Assembly (NCBI GenBank): GCA_030323885.1
Contig: CM059187.1
Location: 135,709,826 to 135,773,825 of the forward strand
Length of the DNA: 64,000 nt
Source: Branchipolynoe longqiensis
Taxonomy: Eukaryota; Annelida; Polychaeta; Phyllodocida; Polynoidae
Direction: 5' to 3'
Part shown: positions 1 through 10,379 of the stretch, one piece after another
Layout: every line of letters begins with the position of its first letter
Numbering within the stretch: position 1 is the first letter of the stretch
The notes under the pieces: model-generated
The model's input: the letters and a program-made list of their open reading frames with translations, nothing else
What the model was told of the DNA's origin: nothing
Databases searched by the model: none
Position numbers and translations under genes: made by a program

Positions 1-32
1 TACTTAGTCGCATATAAACATATGTATATTAT

Positions 33-105
33 ATTTCACCTCATCCCTAGCCTCCTGCCTAATTATAGCGCAAGGAGATGTAGCACTTCCTCTCGACCAA
101 TTTGC
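33..105 (+). repeat. Left inverted terminal repeat of the DIRS element
   Basis: Positions 71-101 (core GGAGATGTAGCACTTCCT) match the reverse complement of 5199-5230. Positions 33-76 match the reverse complement of 4910-4952 in the internal complementary region. The right repeat extends about 27 bases further outward than the left one. Unequal ends of this kind are known for DIRS-1. Confidence 0.8.
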
Positions 106-842
106 GTTTCCAACTCACCGAGTACGGTCGCAGGAAAGGTGAGCAGCGAGCTTTCTTTACTCAAACTCTCTTTTCCCTTATGCTTTTGGGTTTCTTCTGG
201 CAAATAATATGGCCTATGCTACCGACACGGCATAAAGAAACCACCAATCAATCAAGCAATCGGCAAGTAAAACCCTAATTCCATGAGGGTTAACCAGAGG
301 TAGTTATTTCATTAATAACTACTCACATTTACACCATATGTATCGTTCAAATAGCCGGGGGTACGGTCACTGCCGGTGTTGTTGGTCCAAGGCACTGCCA
401 CGCCAGCCTACGGGTGGACACTACGACAAAAGACCAGGTGCCGGTAGGCGCCAGTCCCTCGAGGGGTGGTCTATTACATGCCAATTACTAAGTTAATATG
501 GTTTAACTTCTATTATAGAACTCTTGGCCTATATATATATAAGTTTGGGTAGTAAAAACTACATTGGCAACCAAGCTCAAGAGGGATAGGCTCCTCAGCA
601 CAGTTATGCAGAGACTCTGCGTGCATTGGTGCAAATAAAGCAGTAGATAAAACAAATTAATTTATTTGACAACGTCATGTTGAATAATATTATCATTAAT
701 TCTTAAACGTACCATGCTAGTAAAATTAGTTTCTAATTATATTAAAGTTACATGCATTACAGCAAATGGGTAATAGAAGTTGCTGTCATATAATTGCATA
801 TGGCAACAAACACAGCAGTGAAGACCGGTTGCAAAACCACTG
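106..842 (+). other. Noncoding leader of the DIRS element
   Basis: No coding frame or recognised domain is visible between the left terminal repeat and the gag-like region. The sequence is AT-rich with mixed composition. A short poly-pyrimidine stretch and GC-rich inverted segments occur at about 355-460. It presumably contains promoter and leader functions, but no motif clearly shows this. Confidence 0.4.
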
Positions 843-2217
843 GCAGTCCAGCACTCAGGCGAGGAGCCGGATGACAATGTGAGTCAGACGGACGCGCAGC
901 CAGAAACAACTAGGTCAACTAGAGGCTACGGAACAGCTGAGGCTATTTCGGGCAACGGTGGGCCACAGAGGGCGGGCTTGGATCCAGATCTCGATGCATG
1001 CCTCAATGAACTACTTGAATGAAAACTTCAACAACAAATGTTGTTGACCCAGAAGCACTCACGCACAGCAGACTGGACACACGATGTGTCCGATACTGAC
1101 ACAGACGAGGTCAGGTCAGTTGACTCACAACAATCAGCATTGCCCTTTGTTCCTGTGAAAAGTAAAAAGAGAGCGAAAAATGATTCGGACACTTTGTCAG
1201 GCTCTGAGTTGGGACTATCAGAGGGTGATAGCTACTGGAGGAGTAAAGTAACTTCAAAGAAGATTAAGAAACATAAGAAATCCAAGAAATCTAAGAAGTA
1301 AAATTCTTCTATATCAGATTCATCTGAATCTTCATTCCCATCATCTGACACTGAGGCAGAGGGGGTGATGGAGAAGAAACTGGCTAAGGCAGCCAAAAAG
1401 AAGAGAATTGATCCTCATAATTCTGTAAGAGTGAGATCGTTGCTAAGAACAGCTCTCGACGGTCATTTTGACACATTTTAACTGACCGAGATCATTAGCC
1501 AGGCGTGGAGAAATACACTGGCATTAAAGGCGAGAAAGAATCCTTGTTGCGTGACATGGATTCAGATGTCATCATGACGGATCAGATGAAACGTTATGAA
1601 CATATGTTGCATATCATGCAGTCAGCTGTCCTGTCTGCGATGGCTGCGATTGTGCCAGTGGCAAACCGGATGGCTAACGAAAATAAATTCACTACGTTAG
1701 CAGCAGGCATGAATGATGGCCTGGAACTCTTCGCACCAGCTAGTACATACTCCACCCATCGAAGGTTCGAGAATGCAAGGAAGTGACCAGATCCAAGTGA
1801 ATTAAGGATAGCAAGGGCAAAGAATTCACACTCTTTATGGCTCCGAAACCGATCAAGGGGAAGCCTTGGGATAAGACCTTGATGTATGGAGGACAGCTTC
1901 AGAATTCACTTAAGAAAGCAGAATCAGGTACCAAGTGTAGCAAACAGATGGGTACAAACGCAAAGCTGAAGACAGTGCGTCGAGAGCCAAGCGATAGTGA
2001 GGCGAGCACCCGAGGAGAGGCGCATTCGGACCAACGGGCCCGGCATTCCGAGGTCGCTCACAGAGGAACCTGTTCCGTTGGATTGAGTTCAACCGTCACC
2101 TGCGGCTCAAGGATGGCTGCAGGGTTTTGCGAGAGGTGGAGCCAGATAGATCCGGAAAATCTGGTAAACAACATTTTCATTGCGGGAAATGTAACTAATT
2201 GTCAAGAATTTTGGTAA
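843..2217 (+). pseudogene. DIRS ORF1 (gag-like) remnant
   Basis: The region is spread over several short open pieces: 843-1019, 1038-1301, 1505-1786 and 1837-2217. The first pieces are acidic and polar, and one ends in a strongly lysine-rich tail (KKIKKHKKSKKSKK). The third (93 residues) is a helical-looking segment. The last is rich in Ser, Arg and Glu. The position directly upstream of the reverse transcriptase, together with the low-complexity, basic character, fits the poorly conserved gag-like first frame of DIRS elements. That frame is thought to package the RNA. Stops such as those at about 1019, 1301 and 1786 break it. Assignment is by position and composition, not by a diagnostic motif. 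Confidence 0.55.
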
Positions 2218-2335
2218 AAAAATAATACTTCGCCAGAAGTTCTAGGGGTTGTAAAAGGGGTGAAAATTCCCTTTAATAAAATTCCTACACAAAAACGAGC
2301 ACCGAAACCTTATAATTTTTAGAAGAAGATAAAAT

Positions 2336-3800
2336 CAAAGTAAATAAGGAAAGTAATAATTTTCTTTCACACAAAATTATAGAAAAGGCGAATCATGTTA
2401 ATGTAGAATTTATCTCCAACATTTTCCTTAGAAACAAGCCGAATAGCGATTCCAGAGTAATCTTGGATCTTACTAAGCTCAATAAGCGAGTAACATACCA
2501 ACATTTCAAAATGTTCTCTTATTCTGTTTCAATAGATATAGAATTTAGGAAATTCCTAAAGTTTATTTGGCAGGGCCAACTTAATGAATTCACATGTATG
2601 CCAAATGGGTTAGCGGTTTCACTAAACTATTGAAGCCCATTTACGCGAGGTTAAGTGAGCAACGGGTAGTATCCTTCCCCTACATAGACCATTCGTTCGT
2701 AATCACAAAAACAGAGGCAGAGTGCCGCTCGGCCTTGAACCTAATCAGCAATGATTTGATCCAAGCAGGGTATTGCCTCAATGAAAGCAAATCATTACTC
2801 AAACCTTCACAGAAAGTAAAATTTCTGGGGTTTTATCTTGATACAAGGTCGATGGAAGTTTCATGGACAGAAGATAAAATTAGCAACTTCTTGGATTTTG
2901 CCAAATTTGTCATTCTTCACAGAAAGAAAATATAAATTAGGAAAGTAGCAGCAATTATTGGTGTTATGACAGCCTATTCACAAGGTTTAAATTATGCTCG
3001 GGTACACATTAAATCTCTCGAGTTGATCAAAAGTCAAGTGCTCAAACTAGCGAAATCTCCGAGCAAGGTCTACAATGAGCAATGCTAAACAACATTAACG
3101 GTTAGATGCAGTTAGACGAAGCAGAGCTAACAGTCTCAACGGCCGCCTCATTAGAGGGCTGGGAAGCCCAACAGGGCCAGACAGATACTGGAGGCAGATG
3201 GTTATTGTTGGAAGAAGATGATGGCATTCATGTACTAGAATTAAAAGCCATCTACTTGGGCTTGAGAAGTCTGGCCAAGACAGACAACTCTCATGTTAAG
3301 TAATTTACTGATAATAACACAGCACTAGCCTGTGTAAAGAGAATGGGTGAACTAGATCACCCAGGTGTAACGAAATTGCCAAAATGATTTGGGATTGGGC
3401 GGAAGCCAGAAACATATGGTTAACGATTCAATACATAGCAAGCAAAGAAAATGTAACAGCAGACAGAAGAAGTAGGAAATTTCATGACCACTTAGAGTGG
3501 AGCCTTTCACAAAAAGTTATTTGAACAAATTTGTGATATTTGGGGAACACCTGAAATTGGCCTTTTCGCTTCACGCAGAAATTGTAAACTCCCTAAATAT
3601 ATCTCCTGGCACCCCAAACTGTAGTCTTGGAGTGTAGATGCTCTCAGCTTCAATTGGTGTAAACATTTCCTTTATGCGTTTCCTCCATTCAGCATGGTGG
3701 GAAGAGTGGCTCAGAAGCTGTACCAGACGGAGCCTCGGCGATTCTGGTGATGCCTCTGTGGACAACTCAACCATGGCTGGCAGCAGCGCTATGCTAGGCG
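2336..3800 (+). pseudogene. DIRS reverse transcriptase-RNase H remnant
   Basis: The frame starting near 2336 contains the typical DIRS RT segments ILDLTKLNKRV, QHFKM and FLKFIWQGQLNEFTCMPNGL. The stretch that should hold the first catalytic aspartate (between QHFKM and YSVSIDIE) is deleted. A frameshift near 2610 leads into 2594-2935 (FTKLLKPIYARL, then PYIDHSF in place of the catalytic YIDD box, then VKFLGFYLDTRS), so a catalytic Asp is replaced by His. The RNase H part is at 3106-3515 with LEGWEAQQGQTDTGGRW, IHVLELKAIYLGLRSL, a TAA stop at 3301, and FTDNNTALACVKRMGEL. Downstream, 3520-3745 carries the DIRS linker (GTPEIGLFASRRNCKLPKYI, YAFPPFSMVGRV). Family identity is clear. The enzyme is inactive by deletion, stop, frameshift and active-site loss. 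Confidence 0.88.
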
Positions 3801-3959
3801 AAACAGAGCATCACAAGGGGCTCTGAACAACCTGGCACACAGCGGACCACTAGCCACAAAGTGAGAAGTCATTTCCATCCCCTTGGCAGCATTCCTCTTC
3901 TGAGGAAACTTTGGAACCATACGGTATAGATAAAGTTACTTTACAGAGACTTGTTTCAT

Positions 3960-4843
3960 CAGCTTGGAGAAAAGGAACTACTATTCAGCTTTATGCACAC
4001 TAAAGTGACAGTTATTTTGCTGAATTGATAAGATTGATTGTTTAGCCCAGATCCTACGCTTTCTAAGAGGTTTAGAAGACGACGGGTTAGGATTTGGTGC
4101 AATTAATACTGCGCTGTGCGCTCTTTCAAATTGTATTACCGAGAATAGACGGTCAGACTATTGCTAAACACTATGTGATACCCTGGTTCCTAAGATCAGT
4201 TTTTGAACGCAATCCACCGAAACCAAAATACTCCAGATTTTGGGATGTTTCACTAGTATTTAAATTGTTCAAATGTTGGCCAAACAACAAAGATCTAAAT
4301 CTACACGATTTGGAATTTAAGATGGCGGTGCTGATCCTCCTGATCACAGGACACAGAGGTCAGACAGTGTTAGCGCTAAGCTTAGATAAGATAGACATTT
4401 TGAATGAAGAAATCACTTTCGAATTAAGTAAACTCTTAAAATCTAATAGGGCAGGAGACCCTTTGTCATCAGTAACACTGACAGCTTTTTATGAAAATAA
4501 GAAGGTGTGCGTAGTAAACACCATTAAGGCTTTCATCTCATGTACCAAGGACGTGAGAAAGAACAATCAGCTAATGTTGAACTACATTAAACCGCACGGG
4601 CCCATCTCAAGGGACTCACTTTCAAGATGGACATTAAGGACACTCTCCATTGCGGGTATTGACACTAAGACATATGCACCACAATCCACCAGAGGAGCAG
4701 TAGCCTCTAAAGCAAGAGGCCTAGGTATATCGATTAAGACCATCGTTGCAAATGCAGGATGGAAAACTGCTGTGGCATTTGGAAAAGATTACAATAAGAA
4801 ATTAGAGAAGCAAAATATGGCTTCTACACTAATTAAGAAATAA
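3960..4843 (+). pseudogene. DIRS tyrosine recombinase remnant
   Basis: The N-terminal part is read in a different frame (about 4048-4136: ILRFLRGLEDDGLGFGAIN) and is followed by a frameshift. The 249-residue open piece 4094-4843 holds the catalytic domain. The first catalytic Arg is in TGHRGQT (residue 88). The second Arg is in QSTRGAVASKA (residue 200). The conserved AGWK follows at 221-224 and the nucleophile Tyr is in FGKDY (residue 233). The His of the usual HSTR box is Gln here (residue 197). In DIRS elements this enzyme integrates a circular DNA intermediate. The copy is inactive by frameshift and by loss of the box-II His, though the catalytic domain is otherwise intact. A lysine-rich tail precedes the stop at 4841-4843. 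Confidence 0.88.
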
Positions 4844-4909
4844 GATTGTTTCGAACATCTTCTGAATAAAAGTTGAGAAAAATAGAACTGACCGAAATTA
4901 TGACTTGTC

Positions 4910-4991
4910 CCTGTGCTATAATTAGCCAGGAGGCTAGGGGACGAGGTGAAATAGAAAAATTATGGGAGACTTACCTGGTTATAGTAGAAAC
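4910..4991 (+). other. Internal complementary region of the DIRS element
   Basis: Read in reverse complement, this block first matches the outer right end of the element (5251-5297) and then continues without a break into the outer left end (33-76). It is therefore a template of the two element ends joined head to tail. In DIRS-1 an internal complementary region of this kind is proposed to guide circle formation during reverse transcription. The agreement is about 85-90 percent on both halves, with the junction at a shared ATTTCAC. Confidence 0.8.
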
Positions 4992-5109
4992 ATAATTGTT
5001 GTTTTACCGAGTCATATAGCCTCGGTTTGTTATAGTACAGTTCCCACCCACCATAACCCTTGGAAACGACACAGAGGTATATAGTTAAAGGCAATAACAA
5101 GAAAACAAG

Positions 5110-5110
<1 letters not shown>

Positions 5111-5173
<63 letters not shown>
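5111..5173 (+). repeat. (TAA)n microsatellite
   Basis: About 21 uninterrupted TAA units lie between the internal complementary region and the right terminal repeat of the DIRS element. The array also creates a spurious poly-Tyr or poly-Leu frame on the minus strand. Confidence 0.97.
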
Positions 5174-5175
<2 letters not shown>

Positions 5176-5198
5176 TAATTTCAGTAGGTTGGGTAAAG

Positions 5199-5297
5199 AT
5201 TGGTGGACAGGAAGTGCTACATCTCCCTGTACTATACAAGCCAAGGCTATAGTTTCTACTATACTCAGGTAAGTCTCACATAATTATTCTATTTCAC
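5199..5297 (-). repeat. Right inverted terminal repeat of the DIRS element
   Basis: Positions 5199-5230 are the inverted copy of 71-101. The outer part 5251-5297 has no counterpart in the left repeat but is complementary to 4945-4991 of the internal complementary region. Confidence 0.8.
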
Positions 5298-5369
5298 ACT
5301 CTTTTCCAAAACGCGATAAGGGCCAATACAAAAAAAAAGAGTTTGCAATGCCAATGCCAAGTCCGTAGA

Positions 5370-6036
5370 ACATGTTTGTAGAAAAGAGCTCTGCATATGA
5401 CTTATATATATAAAGACGTAGGAGCGTGAAAACACCGCCATTGAGCAGCTCAAGCCTTCTTGGAATTATTACATGCACACCAGTATTTATTACCAAGTCC
5501 ATCTTAGTCGCATATAAACATATGATATATATAAACATATAGATATAAATTTATGATACATACATACATACATACATACATACATACATACATACATACA
5601 TACATACATACATACATACATACATACATACATACATACATACATACATACGTACGTACGGACGTACGTGCATACGTACGTACGTACGGACGTACGTGCA
5701 TGCATGCATGCGTGCGTATGTACGTACGTACATGCATACGTGCGTACGTACGTGCGCACGTACGTGCGCACGCACCCACGTACGTACGCACGCACGCGCA
5801 CGCACGCGCACACACACATACATACATACATACATACATACATACATCAACATACATCATTTTATTATGTATTTGGTTGTTTGTTGTATGTATGTATGTA
5901 TGTGTTGCGACTAAGATGGACTTGGTAAGAAACACTGGTGTGCATGTAATAATTGCGCTGCTCAATGGCAGTGTTTTCATGCTCCTACGTCTTTATAAAT
6001 ACATGGCACACACAGCCCATTTACAAAACATGGCAG
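5370..6036. repeat. Large inverted repeat enclosing a CATA/CGTA array
   Basis: The left arm 5409-5511 and right arm 5907-5999 are reverse complements with about 85-90 percent identity (core CCAAGTCCATCTTAGTCGCA). The left arm has a 14-base insertion. Weaker similarity extends both arms outward to about 5370 and 6036. A further copy of the inner arm end (CTTAGTCGCATATAAACATA) opens the window at 3-22, in the orientation of the left arm. These look like copies of one dispersed repeat in opposite orientations around a microsatellite. Confidence 0.85.
5556..5847 (+). repeat. CATA tetranucleotide array grading into CGTA/CGCA
   Basis: Perfect CATA units occupy 5556-5650. They grade through CGTA, TGCA and CGCA variants (5651-5812) and return to CATA. 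The central part is alternating purine-pyrimidine and could adopt Z-DNA or form cruciforms. Confidence 0.95.
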
Positions 6037-6165
6037 GAGACGACGTCCATGTGCTGAGGTCAGAGGCAAAAGATGTCCGTCCGTGTGGAATAATTTCTTT
6101 TGCAGTATAAACAATGAAACCGCCCAATTGATTAAAAACGGATGCTTCTAAATTCTGATATCACC

Positions 6166-6330
6166 AGGTGTGTGTGTGTGAGAGAGAGAGACAGAGGGAG
6201 ACAGAGAGAGACACACAGAGAGACACATAGACACAGAGAGAGACAGAGAGAGACAGAATGTGAGCATGTGTGTGGGTATCTGTATTTGTATTAGTCTGTG
6301 TCTGTCTAGAGGTGTGGCCTGATCCCATAA
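6166..6330 (+). repeat. GT/GA-rich simple repeat
   Basis: A short GT run is followed by GAGAGAGACAGAG-type purine repeats, then degenerate GTCTGT units. Confidence 0.85.
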
Positions 6331-6349
6331 TTTAGCTTGTGTATTAGTA

Positions 6350-6790
6350 TATGGGCCATTCTATTCTTTAAAACTGGGCCCCATATATTTGGTTTCCACG
6401 TTACGATGATAATTAATTCTTTCTATTATTGGTAGCAAGTCAAATAATTATTGTTGCCTCTTTGTATTAAGTATATTAGTAATGCTATGCGTATTTAATC
6501 TACTGACAAAAGATATCAGAAGTATGCTTGTATGATTTTGGGCTAATGTGAAAATGTAAAAATGTACACATGGACACCACGCATTTACCCAAACTTCAAA
6601 AAAACTTTTTTTTCAATTTTTGTTTTGGAAGACATAATCTTGTTTGCGTAACTATAATCAATCAAATCTTGTTTGAATTTCTTGTGCCTTTTAAAATGAT
6701 GTTCTGGATGTGTGTTTCGTTTCCATGTTACACGATATTAGTGCATTGCTCAATTTGTATGAGATCAAAATCAAAATGCGAAATAGCTTT
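6350..6790 (+). mobile_element. MITE-D copy, decayed
   Basis: The sequence from GGGCCATTCTATTCTTTAAA onward is similar to 59015-59300 through several hundred bases (shared TTGGT.TCCACGTTACGATG, GCAAGTCAAATAATTATTGT and TTGCTCAATTTGTATGAGAT). The right terminal repeat is not recognisable here, and extra sequence is present at about 6560-6700. No protein is encoded. Confidence 0.7.
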
Positions 6791-7215
6791 TTCTCAATTA
6801 TACTTATAGCATGCTGTAGGATGTGCTTGGGAAACTACGGAACTGAAATTGCGTTTCCCATGATATTAATCAAGTATTTACCGCAAAAACACAAAAACTT
6901 AACAGTTCAAGTCAACGATTGTGCTACAGACGGTTGTTTTCATTACATTGTAGATGATTAAAGGTATATGTAGAGGTGTGTTCAAAATATATTCCTACTA
7001 AATTTAATTAACTGTTTCAAGAATGGGTACCCATCACCAATTTTACGGAACCGAAAAACAGTAACCCAGGGGTTCCCATGAGTACCAGGGACGGAGCCCA
7101 AAAAGTGTTCCCATGAAATCTGAAATCCTACAGCTTGTTATAACAAACTCTAAACTAAAACCTATGATGTGTATTTCAACCATTATTTCATGTGTGTAGC
7201 TCACATATCATCGTG
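6791..7215. other. Unannotated AT-rich sequence
   Basis: No repeat family, motif or coding signal was recognised. A 60-residue frame here has no support. Confidence 0.4.
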
Positions 7216-7390
7216 TGTGTGGGGGGGGGGGGAGGTGGTGGTGGTAGAGGGTGGGGGTGGTGGTAAAGGTGACTTGGTGCGGGCAATCTCGGCTTACAAA
7301 ATACACATCCAGAAACAGGCACGTGTGTAAAATAAGGGGTGGAGGTGGGGGTGGGGTGGGGGTGGAGGTGGGGGTGGGGGGAGTGTGGGG
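7216..7390 (+). repeat. G-rich GGT/GGA repeat
   Basis: Poly-G runs and GGTGGGGGTGGAGGTGGGGG-type units form two blocks (7216-7270 and 7336-7390). Both have clear G-quadruplex potential on the + strand. Confidence 0.85.
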
Positions 7391-7624
7391 GTTGTTGAGG
7401 CATTTTGGATCAGAGTGGAACCAGCGGATGTGTTTGTTGACGTTTGAGCGCGGATACGCGTGTTTACACGGTGCGTGAGTGACTTAGGATTTACGGATGG
7501 TTACCAGTCCGTTACCCGCCTCTAAGCCGCACCGCAAGCCGGACACCGTGTGTACCCGACAGATTCAAGGGTCGGTCAAATGATGCCACAGATTAGGTAC
7601 GTGGGCCGTCACTGTGGACTCTAC

Positions 7625-8067
7625 TGTGTATGTGTGGGGAGGGAGGGGGGGGGGGCGTGTGTGTGTATATATTATATGAGTGTGTGTTTGTGTGTATTGA
7701 TGTTGTGAATGTGTGTATATGTATATATATATATACGAGTGTGTGTATTGGTGTGTGTGGTGTTGTGAATGTGTGTGTATTGGTGTGTGTATACTACATA
7801 TATGAGAGGGTGTGTGTGGTGTTGTGAATGTGTGTGTATGGTGTTGTGAATGTGTGTATGTGTATATATGAGTGTGTGTATTGGTGTGTGTGGGGTTGTG
7901 AATGTGTGTGTATTGGTGTATGGATATATGAGAGTGTGTGTGTGGTGTTCGTGAATGTGTGTATATATGAGAGTGTGCATGTGTGAGTGTACATGTGTGT
8001 GGTGTTGTGGATGTGTGTGTGGTGTTGTGAATGTGTGTATGTGTGTGTGGTGTTGTGAATGTGTGTG

Positions 8068-8100
<33 letters not shown>

Positions 8101-8340
8101 GAGTGTGTGTGATGTTGTGAATGTGTGTGTGTTGGTGTGTGTGTATATGAGAGTGTGTGTGTGGTGTTCGTGAATGTGTGTATATATGAGAGTGTGCATG
8201 TGTGAGTGTACATGTGTGTGTGGTGTTGTGGATGTGTGTGTGGTGTTGTGAATGTGTGTGTCTGTCGTGTTGTGAATGTTTGTGTATGTGTGTGCGTATA
8301 TATGAGAGTGTGTGTGTGTGTGAGTGTGGTGTTGTGACTG
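7625..8340 (+). repeat. GT-rich minisatellite
   Basis: Imperfect units of the type GGTGTTGTGAATGTGTGTGT are repeated over 700 bp. A larger unit of about 190 bp is duplicated (compare 7930-8040 with 8160-8260). An (AT)n run lies at 8073-8100. All long frames here are repeat translations. Confidence 0.95.
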
Positions 8341-8458
8341 TGCCCACGAGAGAATGAACTAGAGAATCGGCGAGTATGAGAGCGTGAGTGACAGTATGAG
8401 AGAATGTGAGAGAATGAACAAGAATGTATGCGAACCAGACAAAAACAGTGAGAGACAG

Positions 8459-8705
8459 ATATACATACATACATACATACATACATACATACATACATAC
8501 ATACATACATACATACATACATACATACATACATTATACATACATACATACATACATACGTACATACATACGTACGTACGTACGTACGTACATACACACA
8601 CATACATACATACACACTTACATATGTTTGTCTATATATACACATACGTACAAACATACATACATACATACAAACATACACACACACGCACATACACACG
8701 CACAT
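8459..8705 (+). repeat. CATA tetranucleotide array
   Basis: About 18 perfect CATA units run from 8461 and are followed by CATA/CGTA/CACA variants. The array abuts the 5' end of a SINE-2 copy. Confidence 0.95.
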
Positions 8706-8708
8706 GCT

Positions 8709-8996
8709 GTTCTCGTTGGCGGAGTGGTTAGAGTGTGAACTTTTTCTTGGTCGGACTCCTAATCTGAAGGTCAGTGGTTCGATTCCCTGTGCTCCAACCT
8801 CTGCCAATTTTTATTTACACCGCTGTGTACTTACAGCATCATCAAAGGCCAGTTGCTCTCATATCATGTCTATGTGGTGTCGGAGGTTAAAAATCCCTTG
8901 GGTTGGCCAAATCTATCGACAAACTGTATAATGGTGAAAACAAGTCTATTCAGACTTATCCATGATAGGCAGTTTACATCTTCAAGAAAAAAGAAA
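8709..8996 (+). mobile_element. SINE-2, tRNA-Arg(CCT)-like head
   Basis: The head carries an A-box-like GGCGGAGTGGTTAGAG, an anticodon-arm-like TCGGACTCCTAATCTGA with loop CTCCTAA, and a B-box GGTTCGATTCC. Together these resemble a tRNA-Arg(CCT) with an extra segment before the anticodon arm. The body continues through CATCAAAGGCCAGTTGCTCT to CTTATCCATGATAGGCAGT. Near-identical copies lie at 32945-33243 and, inverted, at 58160-58487. Confidence 0.88.
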
Positions 8997-9374
8997 TAAG
9001 GGGTATATATATATATGTGGACAGACAGACAGAGAGACAGACAGACGACAGCAGACACAAACAGACACATACATATACAAAGACGGAAAATGAAAGAATG
9101 TCAATGTGTGTGTATGTGTCTGTGGCTGGGTGTATGTACGCATGTGGGTCTTGGAGCGGAGATGTGAGTTGAAGGGTAAAGAAAACGGCGAGGGGCAGGC
9201 GAGCCAGTATAGCTATAGGGTGTGTTGATAATGTTCTGATTAGGTGCTTGAGATTCGCCTCCTGATGTGATTAAGCAGCCATGCAAAATACGGCCACGTT
9301 TCTCCCCTTTAAATACATTTGTTAAAGTGATGTTTTTTATATCTGATTATATGTGCTTACCTTAATATTTATAT
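8997..9374. other. Low-complexity and unannotated sequence
   Basis: Short AT and GACA repeats (9005-9065) and a short GT tract (about 9100-9140) are followed by about 200 bases without recognised features. Confidence 0.4.
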
Positions 9375-9475
9375 TCCAGATCAACCCTAAGGCTCTGGGA
9401 GACTCTGGTCCCTGTGGTATTCCGCATGGGGAGTGGACACTCTAAGCGCTGAACCATCCCGACCGGATGCGGAAG
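9375..9475 (-). mobile_element. tRNA-like SINE head fragment
   Basis: The reverse complement reads CGGGATGGTTCAGCGCTTAG followed by GAGTGTCC, resembling the D-arm/A-box half of a tRNA-derived head. There is no second copy in the window, so the call is weak. Confidence 0.35.
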
Positions 9476-9739
9476 TGTGCCGGCGGCTGCGCAAACAACT
9501 TTAATTTGTGTCTAAAATAAGAGCATGACCGCCCATAATCTTCTAGATCATTACCCAATGCTTTCGCTAGGCGAGTGGGTGGGCGAAGCGGTGTTGTTCG
9601 CTGACCATTGTATCTGGCCGTTTGCTGACATAGCTGTGTTTACCTTCTCTGGCTTGTTCGTCTGGTCCAGGGTCCTGTTTTGTTGGTCATAATAGGATCG
9701 ACCATGGGTCGGTGGAAACCGCTTAACTTTGGGCGTCCC
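9476..9739. other. Unique sequence island before the C-rich tract
   Basis: Ordinary-complexity sequence with no repeat similarity and no convincing coding frame. Confidence 0.35.
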
Positions 9740-10378
9740 CCCCCCCCCCACCCCAATCCGCCTGCCTGCCTGCCTGCCCCTCCACCCTGTCACTCCACCC
9801 TCTCCCCCTTCTCTCTCTCCACCCTCTTCCTCCACCCTCTTCCTCCACGCCCTTCCTCTCTCCTCCACCCCTCTCATTCTACCCTCTCCCTACACCGTCC
9901 ACCTCCACCCTCTGCCCCCACCCTCTCTCATCCCGCTCTCCTTCCACCCTCTCCCTCCACCCTCGCCGTCCCCTTCTCCTCTCCCTCCACTGTCTCCCAT
10001 CCCATCTCCCTTCCATCCTCTCTCCCTCCTCTTTCATTCCCACACCCCTCCCCTCCCCCCCCCCTCTCCATACACCCTCCGCTCCCCTCTCCTCCACTCC
10101 GATCCCCATCTTTCCTTTCCCTCCCCTTCCGTCCCCTCCCCTTCCGCCGCCCCCCCCCCCCCGCCCCCCCTTCCGTCCCCTCCGCCTCTCCCCCCTCCCT
10201 TCCCCTCCCCTCTCCTCCCTCCCATCCCATCCCCTCCCATCCCCTCCCCTCCCATCCCCTCCCTCCATCCCCTCCCCTCTCCCCTCCCCTCCCCTCCTTT
10301 CCCTCCCCTCTCCTCCCTCCCCTCCCCTCCCCTCCCCTCCCCTCCCCTCCCCTCTCCCTCCCCTCCCCTCCCCTACTT
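9740..10378 (+). repeat. C-rich CCCCT polypyrimidine tract
   Basis: About 640 bp of CCCCT, CCCTC and CCCAT units form a nearly unbroken pyrimidine strand. It is a candidate for triplex (H-DNA) and i-motif/G-quadruplex structure. Long Pro/Ser/Leu frames on both strands are artefacts of composition. Confidence 0.95.
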
Positions 10379-10379
10379 A

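Larger units (their letters stand above)
33..5297 (+). mobile_element. DIRS-type tyrosine-recombinase retrotransposon, near full length, decayed
   Basis: In order on the + strand the element holds a left terminal repeat, a gag-like region, a reverse transcriptase with RNase H, a tyrosine recombinase, an internal complementary region and a right terminal repeat. DIRS elements replicate through RNA and integrate as circles by tyrosine recombinase, so they have inverted rather than direct terminal repeats and leave no target duplication. The left end (71-101) is inverted at 5199-5230 with about 90 percent identity. The region 4910-4991 is complementary to both extreme ends joined together. Every coding part carries stops, frameshifts or deletions, so the copy is dead. 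The methyltransferase domain found in some DIRS elements was not seen. The element ends are placed at the shared ATTTCAC (33-39 and 5291-5297). Classification rests on recognised protein motifs plus terminal architecture. Confidence 0.88.

Noticed and set aside
8711..8795. Possible functional tRNA-Arg gene at the SINE-2 head
   Set aside because: It contains an extra stretch before the anticodon arm, poor acceptor pairing, and the same body follows in three copies, so it is a SINE.
7565..8807. Long frames of Tyr-Val-Cys-Met or His-Thr repeats
   Set aside because: They follow from CATA/GT microsatellites and change phase with unit length.
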